From Oceanithermus profundus DSM 14977 (lineage in GTDB: Bacteria; Deinococcota; Deinococci; Deinococcales; Marinithermaceae), in the NCBI RefSeq assembly GCF_000183745.1, contig NC_014761.1, forward strand, positions 1,240,001 to 1,304,000: a stretch of DNA of 64,000 nt, read 5' to 3'. Below the pieces are notes generated by a model. The model worked only from the letters and a program-made list of their open reading frames with translations. It did no database searches and was not told the DNA's origin. A program made the translations under genes and the position numbers. Positions 41,723 through 53,451 of the stretch are shown here, piece after piece. The stretch's first letter is position 1; the number at the start of each line of letters is the position of its first letter.

Positions 41723-43243
41723 GTGGAAGGCCTGCAGATCGCCGCGGTGTTGCGCGCGCTCCCCGAGCGGCCGCTGCCGACCAAGGGCTGGCGCTTTCCC
41801 GCCGAGGACGCCGCGGTGCTGGCGCTCGCGGGCGGACGGGACCTGGTGCTGCGCTACCGGCCGCCGAGCCCCGAACTGACGCTCGCCGAGAACGCCGGCG
41901 GCGGGCCTCCCCGAACCCCCTTTCAGAAGCTGCTCGCCGCCCGCGCGCGCGGCCCGCTGCTGCGCGCCGAACAGCTCAAGCTGGACCGGGTCGTGATCTT
42001 CGAGTTCGGCGGGGAGGAAGGCTTCGTGGACGTACCCCCGGTGCGCCTCGTCTTCGAACTGACCAGCCGCAACGCCAACCTGATCCTCACCGATCTGGAG
42101 GGACGAATCCTTGGGGCCGACCGCGCCGTGACCCCGGAGCAGAACCGTTACCGCCAGGTCCGCCCGGGGCTCGTCTGGGCCCCGCCGCCCCCCTACGAGA
42201 AACTCGACCCGCGCACGCTCGAAGAGGGCGACCTGGAGCCGCTGCTGGGCCGGCCGCTGGCCCGAGCCCTGGTGCAGACGGTGGACGGCATCGGGCCCCG
42301 GCTCGCCGCGGAAGCCGCGCACCGCGCGGGACTGGAACCGGACCGCAGCGTCCGCCCCGAAGACCTGCCGCGGCTGCGGCGGGCCCTCGCCACGCTGGTG
42401 GACGACCCCACCCTCAGCCGCGAGGCGCCCGCGCCCAGCTGGCGCGAGGAAACCGAGGCGGCGTTGCGCAAACCGCTGCTCGCGGCCCTCGAGCGCCGCA
42501 AGAAGACGCTCCAGCGCCGCCTGGAGGACTACGCCCGCGCCCGCGCGGACCTCGCGAAGGCGGAACGCTGGCAGCGTTACGGCGATCTGCTGCTCGCCTA
42601 CGCCCACCAGCTCCCCGACCGCTCGGACCGGGCGCGGCTGGAAGACTGGGAAAGCGGCGAACCCGTCGAGATCGCCCTCGATCCCGCCCTCTCCCCCAGC
42701 GAGAACGCCGAGCGCTACTACCGCCGCGCCAAACGCGCCCGCGCCCGCGCGAAGCGTGCGGAGCACGAAGCCCCGCGTACGCGGCAGGAGCTGGAAGCGC
42801 TCGAGCGCGAGATCGAAACGGTGCGGCGGCTGCCCCTGCCCGAACTGCAGCGCCGCCTGCGCGAACGTCGGCCGCACGAAGCCGCGGGGCCCGGGCTGCG
42901 GCTCGAGGCGCCCGGCGGCTTCGAGGTCTGGGTGGGCCGCAACCGCAAGGAAAACGACTGGCTCACCCGCAGCGCCCACTCGGGCGACGTCTGGATGCAC
43001 GCCCAGGGGGTGCCCGGTTCGCACGTGATCGTGCGTGCCCGCGGCAAGCCGGTGCCGCTGGAAACGTTGCTCTTCGCCGCACGGCTCGCCGCCTACCATT
43101 CGCGCGCCCGGGGCGAGAAGAACGTGCCCGTGGACTACACGCTCAAGAAACACGTCTGGCGGCCCAAGGGCGCCGCTCCCGGCGAGGTGCTCTACACCCA
43201 GGCCAAAACGCTCTTCGTCGACGCCGAAGCGCCGGAAATCTGA
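41723..43243 (+). CDS. rqcH: NFACT/RqcH-family ribosome quality control protein
   Basis: 506 residues from GTG 41723 (MEGLQIAAVLRALPERPLPTKGWRF). N-terminal NFACT-N (fibronectin-binding-like) domain, helix-hairpin-helix region (LVQTVDGIGPRLAAEAAHRAG), a middle coiled coil, and the C-terminal NFACT-R domain WVGRNRKENDWLT ... DVWMHAQGVPGSHVIVR. RqcH binds stalled 50S subunits and recruits tRNA-Ala to add C-terminal alanine tails. The N-terminus looks shorter than in Bacillus RqcH. TACAGT lies 7 bases before the GTG (leaderless). Confidence 0.88.
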   Translation: MEGLQIAAVLRALPERPLPTKGWRFPAEDAAVLALAGGRDLVLRYRPPSPELTLAENAGGGPPRTPFQKLLAARARGPLLRAEQLKLDRVVIFEFGGEEGFVDVPPVRLVFELTSRNANLILTDLEGRILGADRAVTPEQNRYRQVRPGLVWAPPPPYEKLDPRTLEEGDLEPLLGRPLARALVQTVDGIGPRLAAEAAHRAGLEPDRSVRPEDLPRLRRALATLVDDPTLSREAPAPSWREETEAALRKPLLAALERRKKTLQRRLEDYARARADLAKAERWQRYGDLLLAYAHQLPDRSDRARLEDWESGEPVEIALDPALSPSENAERYYRRAKRARARAKRAEHEAPRTRQELEALEREIETVRRLPLPELQRRLRERRPHEAAGPGLRLEAPGGFEVWVGRNRKENDWLTRSAHSGDVWMHAQGVPGSHVIVRARGKPVPLETLLFAARLAAYHSRARGEKNVPVDYTLKKHVWRPKGAAPGEVLYTQAKTLFVDAEAPEI

Positions 43244-43359
43244 GATCGCGAGCACGCCCCGCTCGGCCCACGCTGCAAAGCCGGTTCGCCGACCGCGCCG
43301 AAGGCTTCGGCCCCCGAGGCGCCCCGACACCTCGGCCGCTCACGACGACAAAGTTTTTT

Positions 43360-43404
43360 CGTCATCCCGGACGAGCCCCAGAGGGGCGAGATCCGGGATC
43401 TCGC
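43360..43404 (+). repeat. GTCATCCC...GGATCTCG repeat
   Basis: CGTCATCCCGGACGAGCCCC, a short loop, then GGGGCGAGATCCGGGATCTCG. The element is partly self-complementary; the copy at 22896-22938 is inverted. Confidence 0.6.
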
Positions 43405-43522
43405 GGAGGCTGCAAACCACCAATGGAGGCGCGCGCGAGCTTCATGACCTTTTGTTGTACTTTTGCGCGTACCAATATTTCTTGCTTATCGTAAATCTCA
43501 TCCGCCCGGACCTGATCCTGGA

Positions 43523-43567
43523 CCTGTCCCGAACTTGATTCGGGGCCTGTCCCGAACTTGATTCGGG
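43523..43567. repeat. Tandem duplication of a 22-mer
   Basis: CCTGTCCCGAACTTGATTCG plus GG occurs at 43523-43544 and again at 43546-43567, period 23, identical. It belongs to the CCGGATCAAGTCCGG-like palindrome family seen in the other islands. Confidence 0.8.
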
Positions 43568-43836
43568 ATCTCGGAAACCCACGGTTTCCCCGTCCCCAAC
43601 GACGGAGGTCTTGCAACGGGCCGGCGGTTTCCTTTACGTCACCCCGGACGCGGCCGGCGGTGGCGGCCGAGATCCGCTATTTATCGGTTGCCGCAAGCGC
43701 CCGGTGAGGGCGTGGGCAAGCTCCGCAGCATCCGCCTTCTCCTGCCATAGGGGCCGGGGCCTGCATCTGTCCCCGGCCCCAACCCGGGCTTGCTGCGGGC
43801 ACCCTACAGGGTCTCGTGGATACCGTAACGATTCCT

Positions 43837-43874
43837 CGTCACCCCAAACGAGCGAAGCGAGATCCGGGGTCTCG
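43837..43874 (+). repeat. GTCACCCC...GGGGTCTCG repeat, short form
   Basis: CGTCACCCCAAACGAGCG then AAGCGAGATCCGGGGTCTCG: same ends as the copy at 43360 with a shorter middle. Confidence 0.55.
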
Positions 43875-44048
43875 TGGCGGCTGCGAGCCACTCGGACGGC
43901 ACCGGCACGATAGAGCCTGCACGCTGCGAGCATCCGGGGCCGTCTCGTATTCGAGGACTCGCGAATGGCGGCACGGGTCACGTCTGCGGCGCACCCAGGA
44001 CACCCGGCCGCTTCCCCTGACCCGCCGCAGGCGGTAGACTGGTGAGCC

Positions 44049-44411
44049 GTGAGAAGGACGATGTTCCACGCCAAGATCCACCGGGCCACGGTCACCCGGG
44101 CCGACCTCGACTACGAGGGCTCGATCACCATCGACCAGGACCTGCTCGACGCCGCAGGCATCAAGGTGTACGAAAGGGTCGACGTCCTCGACATCACCAA
44201 CGGCCACCGGCTGACCACCTACACCCTCCCCGGCGAGCGCGGCTCGGGCGAGATCCAGATGAACGGCGCCGCCGCCCATCTGATCCACCCGGGGGACCTG
44301 ATCATCGTCATCGCCTACGGCGAGTACGAGGAGCACGAGCTCGCGGACTACCGGCCCACCGTGGTGCTGGTGGACGAGAAGAACCGCATCCGCGAAGTGC
44401 GCAAGGGGTAG
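44049..44411 (+). CDS. panD: Aspartate 1-decarboxylase
   Basis: 120 residues from GTG 44049 ([29 protein letters not shown]). The self-cleavage site Gly-Ser is in YEGSITID, making the pyruvoyl cofactor at the Ser; Tyr58-region residues are present in NGHRLTTY. It makes beta-alanine for pantothenate and CoA. TAGACT lies 8 bases upstream of the GTG. Co-oriented with the prenyltransferase gene 3 bases after its stop. Confidence 0.95.
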   Translation: MRRTMFHAKIHRATVTRADLDYEGSITIDQDLLDAAGIKVYERVDVLDITNGHRLTTYTLPGERGSGEIQMNGAAAHLIHPGDLIIVIAYGEYEEHELADYRPTVVLVDEKNRIREVRKG

Positions 44412-44414
44412 GGC

Positions 44415-45269
44415 GTGGTGGCCCGCATCCGCCTCTACCTCGACCTGATCCGCTTCGAGCACACGCTCTTTGCGCTGCCCTTCGCCTACGTGGGGGTGCT
44501 GCTGGCCGCGGCGGGCCGCTTCGACGCGGGCGTCTGGCTCTGGGTCACCGCGGCCATGGTGGGCGCGCGCACCGCGGCGATGGCGCTGAACCGCCTGATC
44601 GACTGGCGGATCGACGCCCAGAACCCGCGCACCGCGAACCGCCACCTCCCGCGCGGGCTGGTCCGGCCCTGGGAAACCCTGGCGCTCGCCCTGGTGGGTT
44701 TCGCGCTGCTCGCCTGGTCGGCCTACAACCTCAATCCTCTGACCGCGCGGCTGCTGCCCGTCGCCGTGCTCTTCCTGACCGGCTACTCCTACACCAAGCG
44801 GTTCACCTGGACCTGCCACTTCTGGCTCGGCGTCACGATCGGAGCGGCCGCCGCGGGGGGCTGGATCGCCCAGACCGGCCACTTCGACCCCGCCGCCTAC
44901 GCGCTGTGGGCGGCGGTGGCCCTCTGGATCGCCGGTTTCGACATTCTCTACGCCACCCAGGACGTCGAGTTCGACCGCACGCACGGCGTGCACGCCCTGC
45001 CCGCGCGCTTCGGCGTCCCCGCGGCCCTCGTCTGGGCGCGCGCGCTGCACGCCGCCGCCTGGCTGCTCTTCGGCCTTACCGGCTTGCTCGCGGGCGCCGG
45101 GACCTGGTACTTCGCCGGGGTTGTGCTCGTGGGCGCCGTGCTCGTCTACGAACACCGGCTGGTGCGCCCGGACGACCTGAGCCGGGTGAACCAGGCCTTC
45201 TTCGAGGCCAACGTGGTGATCTCGCTGGGGATGTTCGCCTTCACCCTGATCGACGCGCTCACGCGCTAG
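44415..45269 (+). CDS. UbiA-family prenyltransferase (menaquinone-type, MqnP-like)
   Basis: 284 residues from GTG 44415, 8-9 membrane helices. The prenyl diphosphate/Mg site is NRLIDWRIDAQNPRTANR (about 58-75) and the second Asp motif is YATQDVEFDRTHGVHALPARFG (about 178-199). Members of this group act on the futalosine menaquinone route (MqnP) or on 4-hydroxybenzoate; the Thermales use the former, so MqnP is likely but unproven. It sits in an apparent operon with panD. The stop overlaps hslO tail to tail. Confidence 0.85.
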   Translation: MVARIRLYLDLIRFEHTLFALPFAYVGVLLAAAGRFDAGVWLWVTAAMVGARTAAMALNRLIDWRIDAQNPRTANRHLPRGLVRPWETLALALVGFALLAWSAYNLNPLTARLLPVAVLFLTGYSYTKRFTWTCHFWLGVTIGAAAAGGWIAQTGHFDPAAYALWAAVALWIAGFDILYATQDVEFDRTHGVHALPARFGVPAALVWARALHAAAWLLFGLTGLLAGAGTWYFAGVVLVGAVLVYEHRLVRPDDLSRVNQAFFEANVVISLGMFAFTLIDALTR

Positions 45270-46284
45270 GGGGCTCGGGCTCCGCCTCGACGGGGCGGCC
45301 GCATTTGCAGACCGGGTCCGGGTAGACGATCTCCACCCCGTCGGCGCGCTTCTTGTACCAGAGTTCGCCGCAGTCGGGGCAGCGCACCTCTTCGGCGCCC
45401 AGCGCGCGCAGCTCCTCGGGGGAGAAGCGGTAGACCTCGCCGCACCAGTGGCAGACCACCTCGGCCCCGCCGTCCTCGCGGATCATGGCCTCGCGCTCTT
45501 CGGGGTCGAAGTAGGCCAGCGCGTCCGCCGCCTTTTCACGGCTGCAGCGGCAGGCGAAGCGCAGGGGAACGGCGTCCTCGGCGTAACCGAGGGAACGCAG
45601 GTCGGTCCACTCGAGCCCCAACCCCTCGAGCACCCGGCGCGCCGCACCCTCGAGCCCGTGTTCCACTAGCAGGTCGGTAAAGCCGCGAACCCCCGCGAGG
45701 TTTCGCTCGAGCCGGGCGATGGCCTCCTCGTCGGCGTCGGGCAACACCTGGACCACGAGCCCCCCGGCGGCCTCGACGTGGCCGCCCGGCGCAACGCGCA
45801 CCCCCAGCAGCACCGCCGAGGGGATCTGCTCGCTCTGCCAAAGGTAGTGGGCCAGGTCCTCGGCGATCTCGCCCGAGACCAGCGGGACCGACGAGTCGAA
45901 CTGCTCGCCGCCTGCGAGCACCCGCACCACCCGCAGCTCGCCCGCACCCACCAGCGCCCCCACGTTCAGCTTGCCGTCCGCGCGCAGCTCGGCCTCGGCC
46001 GCGGGGTTCTTGACGTAGCCGCGCACGGCGCCGTCCACCCCCGCCTCGGCGACCAGCCCTCCGAGCGGACCGTCGCCGTCCACGATCAGCGTCACCCGCT
46101 CGCGCGGGCTCTTGCTGAGCAGGAAGGCCAGGAGCGCCGCGCCGGTGAGCGCCCGCCCCAGGGCGGCCGTGGCCGTGGGCGAGGTGCCGTGGCGGCGGCG
46201 GGCCTCCTCCACCACGTCGGTGGTTTCGGCCGCGAGCACCCGCAGCCGACCGTCCGCGGCCAGCCCGCGCACCAACCGCCCCAT
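45259..46284 (-). CDS. hslO: Hsp33 redox chaperone with extra C-terminal cysteine cluster
   Basis: 341 residues, about 50 longer than typical Hsp33. The chaperone core is normal (GRALTGAALLAFLLSKSPRERVTLIVDGDGPLGG). The standard redox switch is present: CRC (245, 247) and CHWC (278, 281), which bind zinc when reduced. Then a further CPDC (302, 305) and CKC (326, 328) follow, spaced like a second zinc ribbon or metal site. The fusion suggests an added sensor or a stability device. GGGGAGGG precedes the ATG, with the coaD stop adjacent. Confidence 0.92.
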   Translation of the reverse strand: MGRLVRGLAADGRLRVLAAETTDVVEEARRRHGTSPTATAALGRALTGAALLAFLLSKSPRERVTLIVDGDGPLGGLVAEAGVDGAVRGYVKNPAAEAELRADGKLNVGALVGAGELRVVRVLAGGEQFDSSVPLVSGEIAEDLAHYLWQSEQIPSAVLLGVRVAPGGHVEAAGGLVVQVLPDADEEAIARLERNLAGVRGFTDLLVEHGLEGAARRVLEGLGLEWTDLRSLGYAEDAVPLRFACRCSREKAADALAYFDPEEREAMIREDGGAEVVCHWCGEVYRFSPEELRALGAEEVRCPDCGELWYKKRADGVEIVYPDPVCKCGRPVEAEPEPPSA

Positions 46285-47289
<1,005 letters not shown>

Positions 47290-47303
<14 letters not shown>

Positions 47304-48876
47304 CCCTACTACCGTATACCGCGTCCGCCAGTTCCGCCACCCGGGTGACCTCGGCGTCGATCACGTCGAGGGTCATCAGCATGTCCAGGTGGGCCGCGCT
47401 GGTGGCGCGGCTCTCGGGGCGGCCGGCCTCGAGGCGGCTCAGGTGCGCCTGACGCAGCTTCTGCAGGTAGGCCTCGGTCTCGGGGTGCTCGCTCACGACC
47501 TCGCGGGCGAGCACGTGGTTGCCCGTCGCCAGCGCCGTGAAAGCGCGCTGCATCCGTCCGTAGACCCGGCTCGCGGCTTCCGAGAGCTCGGCCCGCCCCT
47601 CGGGGCTGAACTCCAGGCCCTGGCTGCGCAGCTTGTCCTGCTGCTTGAGCAGGCGGCGGATCTGGTCGGCCAGGTGTTCGAGCTCGCCCGCGAGCAAGAG
47701 CAGCTTCTCCACCGCCTCGCCCCCGCCCTGGCTCTTCAGGCGCGCCAGGTACATCACCACCGCCTGGGTGAGGCGGTCCACCTTCTCCTCCCGCTCCTGC
47801 ACGCTCGCGAGGTCGCCCTCGCCCTGCGCCAGGGCGCGCACCGCGGTGGCCATCATCCCCTGCACGTGGTCCGAGATGCGCACCACCTCGCGCAGCGCCA
47901 GGCTGAGGGCCAGCTCGGGGGTGCTGAGCGCCTCCTCGCTCAGGTACTTGGGCGTCACCGCTCCGCGCCGCTCCGGCAGCATCCGCTCGAGCAGGCGCAC
48001 CAGCGCGGGAATGAAGGGCAGCGCCACCAGGCCCGCGATCAGGTTGAAGAGGGTGTGGGCGTTGGCCACCTGGCGGGCCGCGCCCCCGCCCAGCGCGGCC
48101 ACCGCCGCGCTCAGGGGCTCGAGCAGCGCCAGCGCCACCAACCCGAAGGCCGCCTTCCAGATCAGGTGGCCGAGCGCCACCCGCCGCGCCTCGGCCCCCG
48201 CGCCCATGGCCGCGAGCAGCGGGGTGAAGGTCGTGCCCACGGCCGCCCCCACCACCGCGGCGAGCCCGGCCTCGAGCGGGATGCGGCCGGCGACGTAGAA
48301 GGCCATGGCCATGGCCGCGGCGGCGTTGGAGGAGTGGACCAGCGCGGTGAAGACGAGCGCCAGCCCCGCCATCCACAGCGGGTTCGCGGCGACCGCGTCG
48401 AGGGCCAGCTGCATCAGCGGCCCCTGGGTCTCGGGGGTGAGCGCCTTGATCATGACGTCGAGCCCCAAAAAGAAGAGGCCGATCCCCGCCACCGCCCGCC
48501 CCCCGTGGCGCAGCGGCTTCCACAGCGAGGCGAAGTAGCCCACGGCGATGATGGGCAGTGCGTAGTCGTAGACCCGGAAGGCCGCGAGCTGCAGGGCGAC
48601 CGTTCCCCCGGCGATCGCCCCCATGCTCATGGCCAGCCCTTCGGCCGCGGCGAGCACGCCCGCCTCGACCAGGCTGATCACGGTCACGGTCATGGCGGTG
48701 CCGCTCTGGACCACGGCCGTCACCAGAGTGCCGGCGAAGAAGGCCCGCACCACGCCGCGGGTCGCCCGGGAAAGCCAGGCCCGCAGCGTGCTGCCGCCCA
48801 GGGCCTCGAGCGCCCGGCTGGCCTGGTTCAGGCCGATGAGGAAGAGGGCAAGGCCGCCCAGAAGCGTGAGCATCAC
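47290..48876 (-). CDS. Na+/phosphate cotransporter (NptA-type) with PhoU-like C-terminus
   Basis: 528 residues, GTG 48876 ([21 protein letters not shown]). About 8-9 membrane helices with the duplicated QSSS-type motifs as [16 protein letters not shown] and [16 protein letters not shown]. From about 330 a soluble helical PhoU-like domain ([44 protein letters not shown]). Na/Pi family members move phosphate with sodium. TAGGCT lies 7 bases from the GTG. It overlaps rsmD by 14 bases. Confidence 0.9.
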
Positions 48877-48901
48877 GTACCCTAGCCTACTCCAAAGGTT
48901 C

Positions 48902-48921
48902 GGGGGCTCCGAAGAGCCCCC
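48902..48921 (-). terminator. Hairpin after tRNA-Pro
   Basis: An 8-bp stem GGGGGCTC/GAGCCCCC with a stable TTCG tetraloop on the minus strand, downstream of the tRNA. The following run is CGAACCTTT. Confidence 0.6.
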
Positions 48922-48932
48922 CCTCCTTCGCT

Positions 48933-49009
<77 letters not shown>

Positions 49010-49022
49010 ACGCGCAAAATTC

Positions 49023-49051
49023 AGTCTACGGGCCCGAAAACCCCCTGTCAA
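49023..49051 (-). promoter_or_regulatory. Promoter of tRNA-Pro
   Basis: -35 TTGACA (49046-49051) and -10 TAGACT (49023-49028) with a 17-base spacer, giving an initiation site about 7 bases before the tRNA 5' end. Confidence 0.85.
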
Positions 49052-49118
49052 GGCGGCCGCCTGGATGCGAACGTCGGGATTCGGCAACGACGCCAGGCAA
49101 GTTTGCTAGGCTGGTTAC

Positions 49119-49838
49119 ATGAAGAACCAGTACTTCGGCGACATCAACGACTACCGCAAGTACGGGTTGCTGAGGAGCGTGCTCGCCGCCAGCAGGATGA
49201 GTTTGTACGTCGCCTGGATGCTGACCGAAGACGACGGCGGCACCGACGGCGGGCGCATCGATTACCTGCAAGATCCCGACCGCTGGTCGCGCTTCGACCC
49301 CGAGCTCTTCGAAACCCTTCGCAAGGCGGTCGCCGAAGAAGGGCGGCGCGACGTCGAGGTACTGGAACGGAGCGGGCTCCTCTCGCCCGCCCGCTACTTT
49401 CGCGAACCGGTCCCCCGGCGGTCCGACGAGCGCGAGCGCTGGTTCGCCCGGCTTGCGGACGGGGCGGGCGGCGCGGACCTCGTCTTCCTCGATCCCGATG
49501 TCGGCGTCGAATCGAAGTCGGCGTCTTCCGGCAACCACGGGTCCGAGAGGTACGTTTTCTGGCACGAGCTCAGGCAGCTCTGGGACCAGAACAACTCCCT
49601 CCTGCTGTACCAGCATTTCCCCCGGGAAGAGCGCTACGCGTTCACCCAGCGCCTCCTCGGCGAGATCGAGGAACGCCTGCCCGAAGCCTGCCCGCTCGCG
49701 TTCTCGACGAGCCACGTGCTCTTCCTGCTGGCGCTGCAACCGCGTCACGTTCACCACGGCTGCGCCGTCCTCCAACGCCTGCGCAGGGACTGGCCCGGCG
49801 AGTTCCGGGTCGCCCTGTACGAAGGACCGGCCGCCTGA
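49119..49838 (+). CDS. Conserved protein of the MKNQYFGDINDYRKYGLLR family, function unknown
   Basis: 239 residues. The N-terminus MKNQYFGDINDYRKYGLLR is a strong family signature; LVFLDPDVGVESKS and YVFWHELRQLW ... LLLYQHFPREERY are other conserved-looking blocks, with DPD as a possible metal or catalytic site. I recognise the pattern as a recurring hypothetical family in bacteria but can give it no function. TAGGCT ends 6 bases before the ATG (leaderless). It stands alone between tRNA-Pro and lon, a common place for acquired genes. Confidence 0.75.
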   Translation: MKNQYFGDINDYRKYGLLRSVLAASRMSLYVAWMLTEDDGGTDGGRIDYLQDPDRWSRFDPELFETLRKAVAEEGRRDVEVLERSGLLSPARYFREPVPRRSDERERWFARLADGAGGADLVFLDPDVGVESKSASSGNHGSERYVFWHELRQLWDQNNSLLLYQHFPREERYAFTQRLLGEIEERLPEACPLAFSTSHVLFLLALQPRHVHHGCAVLQRLRRDWPGEFRVALYEGPAA

Positions 49839-49870
49839 AGAGGCCAGGCGGCCGGTCGGTTTTCTCGCGC

Positions 49871-52249
49871 CTAAGCTTCCGGACGCAAAGAGGGCTTGTC
49901 GGTCGGAGGGGTGGGCTCGGGGGCCGGGAGCAGTACGGTCTCGAGCACCTCTTCAACCTGCTCGACCAGCTTGACCTCCAGGTCGCACAGCACCTCTTCG
50001 GGCACCTCGGCCAGCTGCGGCTCGTTCTCGGCCGGCAGGATCACCTGACGGATGCCCGACTGGTGGGCCGCCAGCAGCTTTTCCTTGAGGCCGCCGATGG
50101 CCAGCACCTTGCCGCGCAGGGTGACCTCGCCGGTCATGGCCCAGTCCATTCGCGCGGGGCGGCCGGTGAGGGCCGAGGCGATGGCCACGGCGATGGTGAT
50201 GCCCGCCGAGGGTCCGTCCTTGGGCGTGGCGCCTTCGGGCACGTGCACGTGCAGGTCCCACTGGGTGTGGAAGCCCTCGGGCAGGCCCCAGCGGGAGGCG
50301 GTGGAGCGCAGGTAGCTGAGCGCCGCCTGGGCCGACTCCTTCATCACGTCGCCGAGGTTGCCCGTCAGCTTGAGGTTGCCCTTGCCGGGGACGGCCAGGG
50401 CCTCGACGGTGAGCAGCGCGCCGCCCACGGGCGTCCAGGCCAGGCCCTGGGCCGCGCCCACCTGGGGCGCGTCCTCGCGCTTGTCGGGGCGGTACTTGGG
50501 CACGCCCAGGTAGTCGGGCAGGTCGGCCTCGGCAACCCGCCGCTCGCCCTCCCAGGGGTTTTCGATGTAGCGCTTGGCGGCGCGGCGCACCAGCTTGGCC
50601 AGCTGGCGTTCGAGCTCGCGCACGCCCGCCTCGCGGGTGTACTCGTGGATGACGCGGCGGATGGCGGCGTCTTCGATGGCCAGACGACCCTTCATCTGCC
50701 CCGCCTCGAGCTGCCGCGGCCAGAGGAAGCCCTTGGCAATCTGCTCTTTCTCGAGCGCGGTGTAACCGGGGATCTCGATGATCTCCATGCGGTCGCGCAG
50801 CGGCCCGGGAATGGTGGAGAGGCTGTTGGCGGTGGTGATGAAGAAGACCCGGCTGAGGTCGTAGGGCACGTCGAGGTAGTGGTCGGTGAAGGTCTTGTTC
50901 TGCTCCGGGTCGAGCACCTCGAGCATCGCGCTCGCGGGGTCGCCCCGCCAGTCGGAGGCCATCTTGTCGATCTCGTCGAGCAGGAAGACCGGGTTGACCA
51001 CCCCGGCCGTCTTCATCGCCTGGATGATCTTGCCGGGGAGCGCGCCGATGTAGGTGCGCCGGTGGCCGCGGATCTCGGCTTCGTCGCGCACCCCGCCCAG
51101 GCTGATGCGCACGAACTTGCGGTTCATGCTGCGGGCCACGGAACGGCCTAGTGACGTTTTTCCCACCCCGGGAGGCCCGACCAGGCATAGGATCGGCCCT
51201 TTGTAGCTTTCGTCATCCTCGGCCAGCTGGCGCACGGCCAGGAACTCGAGGATGCGCTCCTTGACCTCGTCGAGGCCGTAGTGGTCCTCGTCGAGGACCT
51301 GCCGGGTGAGCTGGATGTCGATCGCGTCGCCCGAGGTCTCGGTCCAGGGCACGTCGAGCAGCCAGTCCAGGTAGGTGCGCGCTACGGTCGCCTCGGGGCT
51401 GCCGGGCTGCATGCGCTCGAGCCGCGTCAGTTCCTTGAGCGCCTTCTCCTTGACCTCGTCGGGCATGCCGCTGGCCTCGATGCGCTCGCGCAGCTCGAGC
51501 ATCTCCCCCGCGGCGTCCTCGCCGCCGAGCTCCTTCTGGATCGCCTTCATCTGCTCGCGCAGGTAGTACTCCCGCTGGTTGGCGTCCATCTGTTCCTTGA
51601 CGCGGGCGGCGATCTTGGAGTCGAGCGCGAAGCGCTCGAGGTCGCGCAGCAGCAGCTCGAGCACCTTCTTGAGCCGGTTCTCGACGCCCACGGTTTCGAG
51701 GACGGCCATCTTGTCCTCGACGTTCCAGGTCGCGTAGCCGGCGGCCACGTCGGGCAGCCGCACCGGGTCGACCATGCCGAGCACGGCCTCGACCTTGTAG
51801 CGGTCCAGCCGCAGCCCCTTGTGGGCCTCGACGTAGCGCTCGAAGGCCTCCTTGAGCTCGCGCATCAGCACCCGCACCAGCGCCTCGTCGTAGGTCGGCG
51901 GGTCCTCCAGCAGCTCGCCGGCGGCGGCCACGTAGCCGCGCTCCTCGCGGTAGGCGAGCAACCGGGCGCGCGCCTTGGTTTCCACGACGACCTGCAGGGT
52001 GCCGTCGGGCAGGCGCATCACCTGCTTCACCGCGGCGAGCACCCCGGTGTCGTAGAGGTCCTCGGGGGCGGGCTCGTCCACCTCCGGCGCCTTCTGGGTG
52101 ACCAGGAAGACGTGGCGGTCGCCCTCGCTGGCGCGCTCGACGGCCGCCTTGGAGCGGGGGCGGCCCACGTCGACCGGCGAGGTCGCGTGGGGCAGGATCA
52201 CGGTGTTCCTGAGCGGAATGACGGGTAGTTCCAGGGTACGGTTTTCCAT
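49871..52249 (-). CDS. lon: ATP-dependent Lon protease
   Basis: 792 residues from ATG 52249 ([29 protein letters not shown]), the normal length of LonA. N-terminal substrate domain, AAA+ core with Walker [19 protein letters not shown] (about 358-375) and Walker [13 protein letters not shown], arginine finger region, then protease domain with the catalytic dyad: Ser in [15 protein letters not shown] and Lys in a [18 protein letters not shown]-type segment. It degrades damaged and regulatory proteins. Located 5 bases after clpX, the last gene of tig-clpP-clpX-lon. Confidence 0.96.
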   Translation of the reverse strand: MENRTLELPVIPLRNTVILPHATSPVDVGRPRSKAAVERASEGDRHVFLVTQKAPEVDEPAPEDLYDTGVLAAVKQVMRLPDGTLQVVVETKARARLLAYREERGYVAAAGELLEDPPTYDEALVRVLMRELKEAFERYVEAHKGLRLDRYKVEAVLGMVDPVRLPDVAAGYATWNVEDKMAVLETVGVENRLKKVLELLLRDLERFALDSKIAARVKEQMDANQREYYLREQMKAIQKELGGEDAAGEMLELRERIEASGMPDEVKEKALKELTRLERMQPGSPEATVARTYLDWLLDVPWTETSGDAIDIQLTRQVLDEDHYGLDEVKERILEFLAVRQLAEDDESYKGPILCLVGPPGVGKTSLGRSVARSMNRKFVRISLGGVRDEAEIRGHRRTYIGALPGKIIQAMKTAGVVNPVFLLDEIDKMASDWRGDPASAMLEVLDPEQNKTFTDHYLDVPYDLSRVFFITTANSLSTIPGPLRDRMEIIEIPGYTALEKEQIAKGFLWPRQLEAGQMKGRLAIEDAAIRRVIHEYTREAGVRELERQLAKLVRRAAKRYIENPWEGERRVAEADLPDYLGVPKYRPDKREDAPQVGAAQGLAWTPVGGALLTVEALAVPGKGNLKLTGNLGDVMKESAQAALSYLRSTASRWGLPEGFHTQWDLHVHVPEGATPKDGPSAGITIAVAIASALTGRPARMDWAMTGEVTLRGKVLAIGGLKEKLLAAHQSGIRQVILPAENEPQLAEVPEEVLCDLEVKLVEQVEEVLETVLLPAPEPTPPTDKPSLRPEA

Positions 52250-52254
52250 GGTGA

Positions 52255-53437
<1,183 letters not shown>

Positions 53438-53451
<14 letters not shown>

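Larger units (their letters stand above)
43244..44030. repeat. Gene-free island 2: degenerate repeats
   Basis: About 790 bases between rqcH and panD. Contains two GTCATCCC...GGATCTCG repeats (43360-43404, 43837-43874), a tandem 22-mer (43523-43567), and a GGGGCCGGGG/CCCCGGCCCC hairpin (43749-43779). No coding signal beyond repeat-derived frames; the right end carries the panD promoter. Confidence 0.7.

Noticed and set aside
40460-43330. 956-codon open frame extending the MFS gene
   Set aside because: The extension is antisense to rqcH. The MFS protein starts near 41677-41686.
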